Source: Paracoccus benzoatiresistens (GTDB lineage: Bacteria; Pseudomonadota; Alphaproteobacteria; Rhodobacterales; Rhodobacteraceae). From it: DNA of 64,000 nucleotides. A program made the position numbers and the translations under genes. Below the pieces are notes generated by a model that did not search any database, had not been told where the DNA came from, and saw nothing but the letters and a program-made list of their open reading frames with translations. Positions 1 through 10,047 of this stretch are shown here, one piece after another (position 1 is the first letter of the stretch; every line of letters starts with the position of its first letter). The stretch is taken from contig NZ_JAPTYD010000007.1 of the NCBI RefSeq assembly GCF_026913015.1, positions 1 to 64,000 of the forward strand. The letters are read 5' to 3'.

Positions 1-69
1 CCCGTCCGCCTTCACCCGGGCCTTCACGTTGTAGTCAATCACCCGCTTCACGGGCACGAGGATCTTCAT
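1..69 (-). CDS. etfB: electron transfer flavoprotein beta subunit, N-terminal fragment
   Basis: Only the first 23 codons are present, reading leftward off the window edge. The N-terminus MKILVPVKRVIDYNVK is the usual opening of ETF beta, which together with EtfA collects electrons from acyl-CoA and related dehydrogenases and passes them to ETF-ubiquinone oxidoreductase. It lies 117 nt downstream of the cobalamin adenosyltransferase gene on the same strand; from memory this neighbourhood is common in Rhodobacterales. The rest of the gene, and any etfA after it, lies outside the window, so the call rests on a short stretch. Confidence 0.85.
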   Translation of the reverse strand, partial: MKILVPVKRVIDYNVKARVKADG

Positions 70-186
70 GGGTTATGCCCCCCTTATCTACGTGTCGGGG
101 GCAGTGTTAACGGCTGGCCGGCGCGATGCACAATACAAAAGCGTCCCCCGACGCTGCGTTTGCGGCGGCCCCGGTGCGCGGGGGCG

Positions 187-759
187 TCAGCGGCTGGCGC
201 CCGGCACCCACAGGATGTCGTCGGCCCCGCCGTTGTTGGCGACGCGGGCCGCGACGAACAGCCAGTCCGACAGGCGGTTGAGGTAACGGACCGCCGCCCC
301 GTTCACATCGCCGCCCGTCGCAAGATCGGTGGCGCGGCGCTCGGCCCGGCGGGCAACGGTGCGCGACAGATGCAGATGCGCGGCGAGGGCCGATCCGCCC
401 GGCAGGATGAAGCTGCGCAGCGGGTTCAGGCCCGCATTCATCGCGTCGATCTCATGCTCCAGCCGGGTCACCTGCGCGTCGATGATGCGCAGCACCGGAT
501 AGCCCGCCTGACCGTCGGCCGCCATGTTCGGTCGCGCCAGGTCGGCGCCCAGATCGAACAGGTCGTTCTGGATCACCGCCAGCCGGTCGGCCAGTTCGCC
601 CTCCGCATGAAGGCGGCAGAGGCCAAGGGTCGCGTTCAGCTCGTCCACGGTGCCATAGGCCTCGACCCGCGGGTCGTGCTTGGCCACGCGGCTGCCATCC
701 GACAGGGCGGTGTCGCCCCCGTCGCCGGTGCGGGTATAGATCCGGTTCAGGACGACCAT
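187..759 (-). CDS. cobO: cob(I)yrinic acid a,c-diamide adenosyltransferase, PduO type
   Basis: A 190-residue protein that transfers the adenosyl group of ATP to reduced cobalamin or corrinoid to make coenzyme B12. It shows the PduO-family ATP-binding signatures: TRTGDGG at residues 9-15, YGTVDELN at 35-42, FILPGG at 117-122 and RTVARRAER at 133-141, followed by the late helix YLNRLSDWLF at 159-168. Length matches the family. I chose the ATG at 759 because it begins the conserved part; an upstream in-frame Met would run into the preceding gene. That start overlaps the upstream stop by one base (TGATG), which suggests translational coupling. The symbol is used in its broad sense; pduO or atoB-like naming is also seen for this family. 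Confidence 0.9.
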   Translation of the reverse strand: MVVLNRIYTRTGDGGDTALSDGSRVAKHDPRVEAYGTVDELNATLGLCRLHAEGELADRLAVIQNDLFDLGADLARPNMAADGQAGYPVLRIIDAQVTRLEHEIDAMNAGLNPLRSFILPGGSALAAHLHLSRTVARRAERRATDLATGGDVNGAAVRYLNRLSDWLFVAARVANNGGADDILWVPGASR

Positions 760-959
760 CAGCGGCCCCCCAGCCAGACGAACAGCATGATCAGCGCCAC
801 GGCAATCGCCTGCGCGATGAGCCGCCAGCGCATCATCCGGTTGCCGTGCCTGCGGTTCCATTCGCCGCCCTTGGCAAACCCGCCGATGCCGGTGGCCAGG
901 ATCACCAGCACCGCCAGCATGGCCAGCGCGATCACATAGAACAGGGGTTCGTCGGTCAT
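759..959 (-). CDS. small two-helix membrane protein, HIG1-like (twin transmembrane protein)
   Basis: A 66-residue protein with two hydrophobic segments, about residues 7-27 and 48-64, joined by a basic loop (NRRHGNRMMRWRLIAQ) that resembles the HIG1 motif of hypoxia-induced domain proteins. In mitochondria such proteins (Rcf1) support respiratory supercomplexes; bacterial homologues are largely uncharacterised, so a respiratory role here is an inference. It is the first gene of a short leftward unit with the adenosyltransferase, whose start overlaps its stop. I placed the start at 959 rather than seven codons upstream because the extra residues look unlike a membrane-protein N-terminus. Confidence 0.75.
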   Translation of the reverse strand: MTDEPLFYVIALAMLAVLVILATGIGGFAKGGEWNRRHGNRMMRWRLIAQAIAVALIMLFVWLGGR

Positions 960-985
960 GCTGCCGCCTTTCGTTGGCAAGGACC

Positions 986-1804
986 CTAGCCGTGGCGCAT
1001 GAGCCAGTCCAGTGCGCGCGTGGGCAGGACCCTGCGGCTGATCCCCGAGATCCAGGTGGGCGTCGTCACGTAATAGCGCGTCCGCGGCCGCGGGGCGGTC
1101 AGCGCATGGACGATCCGGTCGCTGACGGCCGAGGGCGGCAGTTCGAACCTGTCCTTGCCCGAGGGCTCGTAAAGCCGCTTCAGCAGGCTGGCGCGATATT
1201 CGTCGGCCCGCGCGCTGTCCTGCCAGTTCACCCAGCGTTCGAAATGGGGGATGGCGTTCACGCGGATGCGGCTTGCGATCGGGCCGGGCTCGATCAGGAT
1301 GACCTTGACGGGCGTGCCCTGCATCTCCAGCCGCAGGACATCGGTCAGTCCTTCCAGCGCGAACTTGGTCGCGACATAGGGCCCGCGCCAGCGGATGCCG
1401 ACCAGACCCAGGACCGAGCTGATGTTGACGATCCGCCCACCCCCCTTGCGGAAATGCGGGATCAGCCGGACGGTCAGGTCATGGGTGCCGAACAGGTTGG
1501 TCTCGAAGATCGCGCGCAGGGCGCCGCGCGGCATGTCCTCGACCGCGCCGGGCAGGGCGAAGGCGGCGTTGTTGACCAGGGCGTCCAGCGGCCCGCCCGC
1601 CAGGACCTGATCGGTCAGCCGGGCCACGCTGTCGCCGTCGGACAGTTCCAGATGGTGACACTCCATCCCCTCTGCCCGGCGGGCGGCGATGTCCTCGGGG
1701 CGGCGGCAGGTGGCCACGACCTGCCAGCCGATCGCCTGCATCCGCCGCGCGGCATCCAGTCCGATGCCGGAGGAGCAGCCGGTGATCAGGACGCGTCCGC
1801 TCAC
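986..1804 (-). CDS. SDR family oxidoreductase
   Basis: A classical short-chain dehydrogenase of 272 residues. The NAD(P)-binding Rossmann motif TGCSSGIG lies at residues 8-15, the NNA motif at 78-80, catalytic Ser about 130 and the catalytic pair Tyr143 and Lys147 in YVATK. The substrate cannot be read from sequence; the best resemblance is to SDRs of the retinol-dehydrogenase-like type. I chose a GTG start at 1804: it overlaps the stop of the upstream SH3-domain gene as GTGA, and it starts immediately before the Rossmann strand. The longer reading frame upstream lies inside that gene in another frame. The coupling suggests the two genes are one transcription unit. Confidence 0.85.
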   Translation of the reverse strand: MSGRVLITGCSSGIGLDAARRMQAIGWQVVATCRRPEDIAARRAEGMECHHLELSDGDSVARLTDQVLAGGPLDALVNNAAFALPGAVEDMPRGALRAIFETNLFGTHDLTVRLIPHFRKGGGRIVNISSVLGLVGIRWRGPYVATKFALEGLTDVLRLEMQGTPVKVILIEPGPIASRIRVNAIPHFERWVNWQDSARADEYRASLLKRLYEPSGKDRFELPPSAVSDRIVHALTAPRPRTRYYVTTPTWISGISRRVLPTRALDWLMRHG

Positions 1805-2310
1805 GGGGCGGCCTGCGACAGGAAGCGGCTTGCGACATAGCCCACCCGGCCATCGGTGTCGCGGATATTGACCCATTCGGCATCCGTGGGTCCAAGCGGC
1901 TGGACCGCCGCACCGCGTGTCAGGGCCGTGACGACCCGGTCGCCGGTCGAGGGGCCCGCCCGCATGTTTACCCGGTCGCCGGTGACATAAAGCACCGGAC
2001 CCTCGGGCAGGGGCGTGGCGACGGCGGCAGGGGCCTCGCCCGCGTGTTCGGGCGAGGGGCGCAGCACCGGGCCGGGAAAGCGCTGCACCTGCTGGGGGGT
2101 CTGCGTCGAGGCCTGCACCACGGCCGGAGCCGCCGGCGGTTGGGCGGCCGCCGGGGGGGGAGGAGCCTCCTGTTGCGCGGCGGGTTGCAGCGCGGGCGCG
2201 GGCGCGGGCGCGGGACGGCGTTCGGCGCGCAGGTTGCCGTCGCCCCAGATGGACAGGACCAGGAACAGCCCTGCCAGGGTGGCCAGCATCAGCGCGACCA
2301 GTCTGATCAT
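1801..2310 (-). CDS. exported SH3-domain protein with Pro/Ala-rich linker
   Basis: A 169-residue protein with an N-terminal hydrophobic segment (about residues 2-22, signal anchor or signal peptide), a long linker rich in proline, alanine and glutamine (about 31-103), and a C-terminal bacterial SH3 domain (about 108-165) containing the typical VNMRAGPST and GYVASRFL blocks. Such proteins usually bind peptidoglycan or act in the periplasm; no specific role is visible. It is divergent from parC, with 124 nt between the two start codons, and it overlaps the SDR gene behind it by four bases. Confidence 0.8.
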   Translation of the reverse strand: MIRLVALMLATLAGLFLVLSIWGDGNLRAERRPAPAPAPALQPAAQQEAPPPPAAAQPPAAPAVVQASTQTPQQVQRFPGPVLRPSPEHAGEAPAAVATPLPEGPVLYVTGDRVNMRAGPSTGDRVVTALTRGAAVQPLGPTDAEWVNIRDTDGRVGYVASRFLSQAAP

Positions 2311-2434
2311 CAATGCCCCCAGCGATCCCCTTGCGGGTCTTTTTATCCCATGATGCATCGCAACGCCAAAGCCCGCCCGGCCGTTCCGCGATTCACGCTG
2401 GACCGGGCGCGCGCTGCGTCCTATCTGATGGCGC

Positions 2435-4675
2435 ATGTCCGAACCGCATATCGACCCCGACGACAACACCCAGTCCGAACCGCTGAGCCGCGCGATCGGC
2501 GAGCGTTATCTGACCTATGCGCTCTCCACCATCATGCACCGGGCGCTGCCCGATGCCCGCGACGGGCTGAAGCCGGTCCACCGCCGCATCCTTTATGCGA
2601 TGCGGGAATTGCGGCTGGCGCCCAACGGGGCGTTCCGCAAATCGGCCAAGATCACCGGCGACGTGATGGGCAACTACCACCCCCACGGGGACGCGGCGAT
2701 CTATGACGCCATGGCCCGCCTGGCCCAGGATTTCGCCATGCGCTATCCGCTGGTGAACGGGCAGGGGAACTTCGGCAACATCGACGGCGACAACCCGGCG
2801 GCCGCGCGATACACCGAGGCGCGGCTGGCGCTGGCATCCGAAAGCCTGATGGACGGACTGGCCGAGGACGCGGTCGATTTCCGCCCGAACTATGACGGCA
2901 CGCTGCACGAACCGGTGGTCCTGCCCTCGGCCTTTCCGAACCTGCTGGCCAACGGCGCATCGGGGATCGCGGTCGGCATGGCCACGAACATTCCGCCGCA
3001 CAACCTGCACGAGGTGATCGACGCCTGCCTGCACCTCATCAAGACGCCGGATGCGCGCGACGACACCCTGGCGGGCATCATCCAGGGGCCGGATTTCCCG
3101 ACCGGCGGCGTCATCGTGGAAAACCGCGAGACGATCGCCGAGGCCTATCGCACGGGCCGCGGCGCCTTTCGCGTCCGCGCCCGCTGGATGCAAGAGGATC
3201 TGGGCCGGGGCCTGTGGCAGATCGTCGTGACCGAGATCCCCTATCAGGTCCAGAAGTCCAAGCTGATCGAACGCCTGGCGGAACTGATCCAGACCAAGCG
3301 CATCCCGATCCTGGCCGATGTCCGCGACGAATCCGCCGAGGATATCCGCATCGTGCTGGAGCCCAAGGCCCGCACGGTCGATCCCGAGCAGCTGATGGCC
3401 GCGCTGTTCCGGGTCAGCGACCTTGAGGTTCGTTTCAGCATGAACATGAACGTGCTGATCGACGGGCGCGTGCCCAAGGTCTGCTCGCTCAAGGAGGTTC
3501 TGCGCGCCTTCCTGGACCACCGGCGCGAGGTGCTGGTGCGCCGCGCGAATTACCGGCTGGACAAGATCGCCGCCCGGCTGGAGGTGCTGGAAGGCTATCT
3601 GATCGCCTATCTGAACCTTGACCGCGTGATCGAGATCATCCGCCACGAGGATGAGCCGAAGGCCGTGATGATGTCCGAATTCGCCCTGACCGAGGTGCAG
3701 GTCGAGGCGATCCTGAACATGCGTCTGCGCGCCCTGCGCAAGCTGGAGGAAATCGAGCTTCGCGCCGAACGCGATGCCCTGCTGGAGGAACGGCAGGGGC
3801 TGGAGGCGATGCTGGCGGACGAACGCGTGCAATGGGCGCGGATCGCCGACCAGCTGAAAGAGGTGCGCAACCTCTTCGGCAAGTCCAAGCCCGCAGGCCA
3901 GCGCCGCACGCAGATCGCCGAGGCGCAGGAGATCGCGCCCATCGACCTCGACTCCATGATCGAGCGTGAGCCGCTGACCGTGATCCTGTCGAAGATGGGC
4001 TGGATTCGCAGCATGAAGGGCCACCAGCCCCTGGATGCCGAGGTCAAGTTCAAGGATGGCGACGGCCCCGGCCTGGCTGTTCATGCCGAAACGACCGACA
4101 AGCTGATCATCTTTGCCAGCAATGGGCGTTTCTACACGCTGCCGGCCAACAACCTGCCCGGCGGCCGCGGCATGGGCGAGCCGCTGCGCCTGATGATCGA
4201 CCTGCCGAACGAGGCCGAGGTGATCACCATATTCCCCTGGCGGGCGGACCAGAAATACCTGGTCGCCTCGAAGGCGGGGGACGGCTTCATCGTGGGGGCG
4301 GGCGACATTCTGGCCCAGACCAAGACCGGCAAGCAGGTGCTGAACGGCGACGCGCTGCTGTGCCGCCCTGTCAGCGGCGATCATGTCGCGGTGGTCGGCA
4401 CGAACCGCAAGATGCTGGTGTTCCCCCTGTCCGAACTGCCCGAGATGTCCAGGGGCAAGGGCGTGCGTCTGCAGAAATACGGCAGCGGCGGCGGGCTGGT
4501 GGCGGGCGACACGTTGTCCGATGCGGCCTTCATCACCCTGGCCGACGGGCTGCGCTGGCAGGAAAGCGGCGGGCGCACGCGGACCGAACCTGATCTGACC
4601 GAATGGCTTGGCAAGCGCTCCAGCGCCGGGCGCATGGCACCACGCGGCTTTCCGCGCGACAACAGGTTCAACTGA
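2435..4675 (+). CDS. parC: DNA topoisomerase IV subunit A
   Basis: The 746-residue cleavage-and-rejoining subunit of topoisomerase IV, which decatenates daughter chromosomes together with ParE. The active-site tyrosine is Tyr126 in AAARYTEAR. The quinolone-region block around residues 66-90 ([20 protein letters not shown]) is intact. The C-terminal part carries degenerate beta-pinwheel blades without a clear GyrA-box, and the length fits ParC rather than GyrA. The ATG at 2435 precedes [10 protein letters not shown]; no strong ribosome-binding site is visible. A hairpin begins one base after the stop codon. parE is not in the window. Confidence 0.95.
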   Translation: MSEPHIDPDDNTQSEPLSRAIGERYLTYALSTIMHRALPDARDGLKPVHRRILYAMRELRLAPNGAFRKSAKITGDVMGNYHPHGDAAIYDAMARLAQDFAMRYPLVNGQGNFGNIDGDNPAAARYTEARLALASESLMDGLAEDAVDFRPNYDGTLHEPVVLPSAFPNLLANGASGIAVGMATNIPPHNLHEVIDACLHLIKTPDARDDTLAGIIQGPDFPTGGVIVENRETIAEAYRTGRGAFRVRARWMQEDLGRGLWQIVVTEIPYQVQKSKLIERLAELIQTKRIPILADVRDESAEDIRIVLEPKARTVDPEQLMAALFRVSDLEVRFSMNMNVLIDGRVPKVCSLKEVLRAFLDHRREVLVRRANYRLDKIAARLEVLEGYLIAYLNLDRVIEIIRHEDEPKAVMMSEFALTEVQVEAILNMRLRALRKLEEIELRAERDALLEERQGLEAMLADERVQWARIADQLKEVRNLFGKSKPAGQRRTQIAEAQEIAPIDLDSMIEREPLTVILSKMGWIRSMKGHQPLDAEVKFKDGDGPGLAVHAETTDKLIIFASNGRFYTLPANNLPGGRGMGEPLRLMIDLPNEAEVITIFPWRADQKYLVASKAGDGFIVGAGDILAQTKTGKQVLNGDALLCRPVSGDHVAVVGTNRKMLVFPLSELPEMSRGKGVRLQKYGSGGGLVAGDTLSDAAFITLADGLRWQESGGRTRTEPDLTEWLGKRSSAGRMAPRGFPRDNRFN

Positions 4676-4676
4676 C

Positions 4677-4694
4677 GAAGGGCTGACGCCCTTC
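4677..4694 (+). terminator. hairpin directly after parC
   Basis: A perfect 7-bp stem GAAGGGC/GCCCTTC with a four-base loop begins one base past the parC stop. There is no following run of T, so intrinsic termination would be weak; it may instead protect the mRNA 3' end. Confidence 0.5.
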
Positions 4695-4706
4695 GGCGCC
4701 GGTTGG

Positions 4707-4774
4707 CCGGGGGGCTTCGCCCCGCCCGCCGGGGCGGGCTCCCCAGGATATTTACAACCAAGATGAAGGGGCGG
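4707..4774. repeat. GC palindrome joined to AGGATATTTACAACCAAGATGAA motif, probable dispersed intergenic element
   Basis: The 249-nt gap between parC and the next gene holds a composite of GC hairpin arms (GGGGCTTCGCCCC, then CCCGCCGGGGCGGG) followed by CCCCAGGATATTTACAACC and AAGATGAAG. From memory, closely similar hairpin-plus-AGGATATTT elements recur between genes in many Rhodobacteraceae genomes. It occurs only once here, so the repeat call relies on that recollection. I see no gene in this gap. Confidence 0.4.
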
Positions 4775-4924
4775 CCCCCCGCCGCGCCGGCATGATGCAG
4801 CAGGCAGGGGGCTTTCACCTTGGACGGTCATCGGCGTCCCCGCCTGTACCGTGCCTTCAGGATGGACTCGAAATTCTTTCAGCTTGGTTAAGATATCCCC
4901 GCCGGAGGCAGGAATCTTCTGGCG

Positions 4925-5833
4925 CTACAGCCCCGCGCCGCCGACCGATCCGAAATACTCGCCGGTGATGTAGCTCGCCTCGTCGGACGCAAGCAGCACA
5001 TAGATCGGCGCAAGCTCGACCGGCTGGCCGGGGCGGCCCAGGGGCTGCTTCTTGCCGTGTTCCGCCGCCTTTTCGGTCGGTTGCCCGCCCGAGATCTGCA
5101 GGGCCGTCCAGAAGGGGCCGGGGCAGACCGCGTTCACGCGGATCCCGCGCGGGGCAAGCTGCTTGGCCAGCGATTGCGCAAAGGCGACATTGGCGGCCTT
5201 GGTCTGCGCATAGTCGAACAGGATGTCGGATGGCGAGAAGGCCTGCACCGACGAGGTGATGATGATCGACGCGCCCGGCTTCAGATGCGGCAGCGCGGCA
5301 CGGGTGACCCAGAACGGCGCATAGACATTCGTCTTCATGGTCGCGTCGAAATCCTCGGTCGTCAGATCCTCCAGCTTTTCGCAGAACTGCTGGCGGCCGG
5401 CATTGTTGACCAGGACGTCCAGACCACCCAGGCCTTCGGCCGCCTGGCTCACCAGGGACTTGCAGAAGGCCTCGTCCCGCAGATCGCCGGGGATGGCGAT
5501 GGCCTTGCGGCCCTCGGCCTCGATCAGGGCGATGACCTTGTCGGCATCCTCCTGCTCCTCGGGCAGGTAGTTGATCGCGACATCCGCGCCTTCACGGGCA
5601 AAGGCGATGGCGGCAGCTGCGCCGATGCCGCTGTCGCCGCCGGTGATCAGCGCCCGCTTGCCCGACAGGCGGCCGGTGCCGCGATAGCTGGTCTCGCCAT
5701 GGTCGGGCAGGGGATCCATGCGGCTGGCGAGGCCGGGGGCGGGCTGTTCCTGTTTGGGAAAATCAGGCCGGGGCAGGCGCGGATCTTCGATCGCGCCGCT
5801 GCGAAAGGGTTGGTCGGTGGTGTCGGAAGACAT
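4925..5833 (-). CDS. SDR family oxidoreductase, general-stress type
   Basis: A 302-residue short-chain dehydrogenase with an N-terminal extension of about 58 residues before the Rossmann fold, a layout seen in the YhdG/YghA-like stress-associated SDR group. Motifs: TGGDSGIG at 64-71, NNAG at 143-146, serine at 194-195, and Tyr208-xxx-Lys212 in YAQTK. The C-terminal ITGEYFGSVGGAG block is typical of the same group. The start at 5833 was preferred to one 18 codons upstream because it begins the conserved extension. The substrate is unknown. Confidence 0.88.
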   Translation of the reverse strand: MSSDTTDQPFRSGAIEDPRLPRPDFPKQEQPAPGLASRMDPLPDHGETSYRGTGRLSGKRALITGGDSGIGAAAAIAFAREGADVAINYLPEEQEDADKVIALIEAEGRKAIAIPGDLRDEAFCKSLVSQAAEGLGGLDVLVNNAGRQQFCEKLEDLTTEDFDATMKTNVYAPFWVTRAALPHLKPGASIIITSSVQAFSPSDILFDYAQTKAANVAFAQSLAKQLAPRGIRVNAVCPGPFWTALQISGGQPTEKAAEHGKKQPLGRPGQPVELAPIYVLLASDEASYITGEYFGSVGGAGL

Positions 5834-5888
5834 GGGCTTTCCTTTCCGGTTGCCCTGCCCAACATGCCGCGGCGGCAAGGGTTCCACC

Positions 5889-6473
5889 CTAGCGCCGCCG
5901 CACCCACTTCCAGCCGGTGATCATCGGATCGACCAGATTCTCGCGCTTCCACAGGCGATAGAAGAGGATCACCGCCCAGTGCAGCAGGACCAGGATCAGG
6001 ATCAGGTCCGCCCCGCGATGGTGCCAGCGCAGGGCGGCGCGCGACGTGGCCGAACTGACCTGCGAGGCCAGCGGCCCGACATTGATATAGTCCTCGGGAT
6101 CGGCGAACAGGCCGGTGATCACCTGCAGGATCAGCACCACCAGCATCGCCACCACGGCCAAGGCGCCAATCGGGCTGTGGCCCGGCCAGTTGCTGGGCCG
6201 CGGGCGGACCATCTCGCCGGCATAGGCCAGCACGGCGCGGGGGCCGCGGACGAACTGGCCGAAGCGCGCCGAGGGCGGGCCGACAAAGCCCCAGACCAGC
6301 CGGAACAGCAAAAGCCCGATCACGGCGTAGCCCAGCCAGAAATGCAAGGTCATGTCCGAGGGGCCGATCTTGCCCAGCAGCCAGTTGGCGACCACCAGGA
6401 TCGCCAGCGTCCAGTGAAAGGCGCGCAGCGCCGGATCCCAGATCCGTTCGCGATGCGCAGGGCCGCCAGCCAT
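5889..6473 (-). CDS. cytochrome b561 family membrane protein
   Basis: A 194-residue protein with four membrane-spanning segments (about residues 20-36, 46-64, 102-121 and 155-173) and histidines suited to bind two b-type haems: His20 in FHW, His44, His99 in GHSPIG, His151/152 and His165. It belongs to the bacterial cytochrome b561/Ni-hydrogenase cytochrome b group that moves electrons between the membrane quinone pool and periplasmic partners. Its start codon overlaps the stop of the cytochrome c gene by one base (TGATG), so the two products probably work together. Confidence 0.88.
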   Translation of the reverse strand: MAGGPAHRERIWDPALRAFHWTLAILVVANWLLGKIGPSDMTLHFWLGYAVIGLLLFRLVWGFVGPPSARFGQFVRGPRAVLAYAGEMVRPRPSNWPGHSPIGALAVVAMLVVLILQVITGLFADPEDYINVGPLASQVSSATSRAALRWHHRGADLILILVLLHWAVILFYRLWKRENLVDPMITGWKWVRRR

Positions 6474-6940
6474 CAGTCTTTCTTGCGGTAATCGTCGTGG
6501 CAGGCCTTGCAGGCGCCGCCCAACTTCTGCACCACCGCGCCTACATTGCCCTGGCCGCCCTTCACGGCATCCGGGCTGCCGGCCGCAGCCTTGCTCAAGT
6601 CCGCGAACTTGGCACCGAAATCATCGGGCTTTTCCCAGATGGCAGGCAGGGCATCGGACTCATCGATCTCCTCCGAGGAGGTGCCCGGGGTGAACAGCGC
6701 AGGCGCATCGTATTGCGTCAGGGCCAGGATATTGGCCGCGGCGCGGCTGGCCAAGGCCTCGTCATAGGCGACCTCGCCCTTCGCCATGCCCGCAAGCTGG
6801 CCCATGTTGATGCCCAGCATCGTCATGTAGCCATGCCGCGCCTCCAGCGCTTCCTTGGCGGCGTCGTCGGCGGACTGGGCGACGGCAAGGGTCGGCAGGG
6901 CAAGGACGGCGGCAAGGGTGAAGGCTTTGACGGGGATCAT
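6473..6940 (-). CDS. periplasmic cytochrome c of the c'/c556 family
   Basis: A 155-residue exported cytochrome. A signal peptide covers about residues 1-21 (cut near LAVAQ), and the single haem motif CKACH is at residues 144-148 near the C-terminus, the arrangement of four-helix cytochromes c' and c556. The ATG at 6940 begins the signal peptide; the longer frame upstream adds residues that would spoil it. It is translated just ahead of the cytochrome b561 gene, and the pair is a plausible quinol-to-periplasm electron route. The actual donor and acceptor are not evident. Confidence 0.88.
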   Translation of the reverse strand: MIPVKAFTLAAVLALPTLAVAQSADDAAKEALEARHGYMTMLGINMGQLAGMAKGEVAYDEALASRAAANILALTQYDAPALFTPGTSSEEIDESDALPAIWEKPDDFGAKFADLSKAAAGSPDAVKGGQGNVGAVVQKLGGACKACHDDYRKKD

Positions 6941-7041
6941 GACGGGCTCCTGCAAGGGCTGGCGGTGGGACTCTGACACGGAGAGTGGCAGAGGCAAAAG
7001 CCCGGATCAATCGTCCTGAAGTCGGTCACTTAATGGCGAAA

Positions 7042-7059
7042 GGGCCCCTTGCGGGGCCC
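7042..7059 (-). terminator. terminator hairpin after the DUF533 gene
   Basis: Read on the minus strand, a 7-bp GC stem (GGGCCCC/GGGGCCC) with a four-base loop is followed by TTT. It lies just past the stop of the leftward gene starting at 7992. The 128-nt gap between that gene and the cytochrome c gene holds this hairpin and presumably the cytochrome promoter. Confidence 0.65.
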
Positions 7060-7068
7060 CTTCGTGGA

Positions 7069-7992
7069 TCAGGCCTGCGGCGCGGCGATCCCGACCTGAT
7101 CGTGGATTTCCTGGACCGCCGGGCGATCAAGCTTCAGCGCCTGCGCCAGCCGGCCCAGGTAGCGGACCTCGTCCTCGTGATCCAGGTCGATGGCCAGAAG
7201 CGACATCAGGTAAACCTGCGATTCCAGGCCCTGCGGGACATCGCGGGCCAAGGCCTCGGGATCGACGGGTGCGGCCATCTGGTCGCGGATGAACTGGCGT
7301 TCCTCGTCATCCAGGTCATCGCCCAGCTTGCCCAGCAGGCGCTGCTTTTCCGCCTCGTCGATGGTGCCGTCGGACTTGGCCGCCTGGATCATCGCGCGCA
7401 GCATGAGGCCGGCGACCGCATTCTGTTCCGGAGTGGGCGCGACCTCGGGTTCGCCCTGCTTGACCACCGCGTCGTTGAACAACTCGCCAAAGCTTGCGTC
7501 ATTCGTCGGCTGCGAGTCCTTGCGCGCGAGGTTGCCCGCCATGCCGCCCGCCGCGGCACCGCCCAGAAGGCCGCCCAGAATATCGCCAAGCCCCCCGCCG
7601 CTGCCGGCGCTCCGGGTCTTGCTGCCGCCGCCAAGCTGGCCCAGCAGGTCTCCAAGGCCGCCGCCGCCGCTGCTGCCGCTGCGGGCACGGGTCGTCAGAC
7701 CATCCAGAAGCCCGCCAAGCCCGCCCGAGGCGCCGGAAGACTGAGGGCCGCCATAGCGCGTCCCGGTTCCGGGACGGCCGCCGCCGAGGACCTGGCCCAG
7801 CATGTCGTTCAGGCCGCCGCCCGCGCCCGGGCGGCTGTTGTTGCCGAACAGCTCGCCCAGAAGGCCGCCTTGGCTGCGGTTCCGGGTCACCTGGCCGGGC
7901 CGGCCCTGCTGGTGCTGCTGCATCGCCGCGCCGATGCCCTTGGCAAGAATGACGCCGGCTGCGACCCGGCCCAGGGTTTTCATCAGGCTCAT
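7069..7992 (-). CDS. DUF533 family protein with TerB-like C-terminal domain
   Basis: A 307-residue protein. The first two-thirds is low-complexity, rich in glycine, serine, leucine and glutamine, with repeated [11 protein letters not shown] and GGLLGG-like units (about residues 50-165). The C-terminal third is helical and acidic, with an EF-hand-like [12 protein letters not shown] stretch typical of TerB-type domains in DUF533 proteins. Function is unknown; some relatives are inner-membrane proteins. The ATG at 7992 has a strong ribosome-binding site (GGAGGAGG). It is divergent from tuf, with 227 nt between the two starts. Confidence 0.75.
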   Translation of the reverse strand: MSLMKTLGRVAAGVILAKGIGAAMQQHQQGRPGQVTRNRSQGGLLGELFGNNSRPGAGGGLNDMLGQVLGGGRPGTGTRYGGPQSSGASGGLGGLLDGLTTRARSGSSGGGGLGDLLGQLGGGSKTRSAGSGGGLGDILGGLLGGAAAGGMAGNLARKDSQPTNDASFGELFNDAVVKQGEPEVAPTPEQNAVAGLMLRAMIQAAKSDGTIDEAEKQRLLGKLGDDLDDEERQFIRDQMAAPVDPEALARDVPQGLESQVYLMSLLAIDLDHEDEVRYLGRLAQALKLDRPAVQEIHDQVGIAAPQA

Positions 7993-8131
7993 GGAAAAAC
8001 CTCCTCCGATACTCGGTGTACGGACGGCAACGCCGCCCCGTTCTGCGTTCCCCGAACAGAACTGTGCCGCGAATGGTTCCGGCGGGCAATCGGCGCGTGC
8101 CCCCTCCCAGCCACAAGGCACCCGCGCGCCC

Positions 8132-8158
8132 TTGATTTTTCCCGGTCCGGCTTATAAA
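8132..8158 (+). promoter_or_regulatory. candidate sigma70-type promoter of the first tuf gene
   Basis: TTGATT and TATAAA are separated by 15 bases, about 60 bases before the tuf start. The spacer is short for a sigma70 promoter, but both hexamers are good and the neighbouring gene points away. Confidence 0.5.
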
Positions 8159-8219
8159 TCGCGGCGCACGTCAAATTCGGGGCCGTCTCGCCATGCCCCG
8201 CGATCAGGAGAGGCCGTAG

Positions 8220-9395
<1,176 letters not shown>

Positions 9396-9410
9396 GGATC
9401 GCCGGGGCAG

Positions 9411-9435
9411 GGGTGCGTGTGAACACGCGCCCTGC
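9411..9435. repeat. GGTGCGTG palindrome, copy 1 (after tuf copy 1)
   Basis: GGGTGCGTGT, GA, ACACGCGCCC: a near-perfect inverted repeat 15 bases past the tuf stop. The same sequence follows tuf copy 2, and close relatives follow rplP and rpoA. Confidence 0.75.
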
Positions 9436-9447
9436 GCCAAGCTTGCA

Positions 9448-9468
9448 GGCTGCGTGCTGGCACGCACC
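9448..9468. repeat. GGTGCGTG palindrome, copy 2 (after tuf copy 1)
   Basis: GGCTGCGTGCTGGCACGCACC, inverted repeat with one mismatch between arms, 12 bases after the first copy. The paired arrangement with a short CTTGCAGG-like spacer resembles the pair after rpoA. Confidence 0.7.
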
Positions 9469-9484
9469 ATGCCACAGGGCAAAG

Positions 9485-9512
9485 AGCCGCTCCCGAAAGG
9501 GGGCGGCTTTTT
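9485..9512 (+). terminator. intrinsic terminator of tuf copy 1
   Basis: A 10-bp stem (AGCCGCTCCC with GGGGGCGGCT, one G-T pair), GAAA loop, then a run of five T. A textbook rho-independent terminator. Confidence 0.9.
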
Positions 9513-9573
9513 GCATCGGACAGAAGGATGGTCGTAAGGTGGGCCTGTGCCTCGCCCAAAAGGGAAGGATGCC

Positions 9574-9993
9574 ATGACCGTCTTTCGGGCCGCCTTGATC
9601 TATTACGCCATCATCTTCGCCTGCGGCACGGTGCTGGGCATAGTGCGCAACATGCTGCTGGTGCCGCGCCTTGGTTCCACGGCAGCCGTTGCCTTGGAAA
9701 TCCCCGTCATGCTGGCGCTGTCCTGGCTGGTCTGCGGCGCGATCCTGGGGCGGCTTGCCGTTCCCGCACCCATCCCCGCCCGCATCGCCATGGGCGCGAC
9801 CGCCCTGGCATTGCTGTGGCTGTCCGAGGCGCTGCTTGCCATGGTCTTGGGCGCAGGCGCGTCCAGCTTCTTCACCGCGTTCACGACACCCGCGGGCGCG
9901 CTTGGTGCCCTTGCGCAGCTTGCCTTTGCGGCATTCCCGGTGCTGCGCCGCCAGACGGGCCGGGTGGCGCGGGATGACCAAAGGTTGCATTGA
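9574..9993 (+). CDS. hypothetical integral membrane protein
   Basis: A 139-residue protein with four hydrophobic segments (about residues 4-22, 36-57, 68-92 and 98-122) and a short basic C-terminus. I do not recognise a family beyond small four-helix inner-membrane proteins. The ATG at 9574 follows GGAAGG with suitable spacing; nine codons of an upstream in-frame extension were left out because they are polar and lack such a site. It sits between the tuf terminator and a small DNA-binding-like gene and may share transcription with the latter. Confidence 0.65.
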   Translation: MTVFRAALIYYAIIFACGTVLGIVRNMLLVPRLGSTAAVALEIPVMLALSWLVCGAILGRLAVPAPIPARIAMGATALALLWLSEALLAMVLGAGASSFFTAFTTPAGALGALAQLAFAAFPVLRRQTGRVARDDQRLH

Positions 9994-10047
9994 CCCATCG
10001 CCCGTGATGCCGCAGGATCGGCCCACAGGAACTGCCGGATCAAGCCC

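Noticed and set aside
2393..4831. Antisense open frame of 812 codons opposite parC
   Set aside because: Shadow of the strong codon bias of parC; His/Gln/Asp-rich product without domains.
6762..7010. Possible tRNA on the minus strand near the cytochrome c start, suggested by a GTCAGAGTCCCACC stretch
   Set aside because: No acceptor, D or anticodon stems could be drawn around it.
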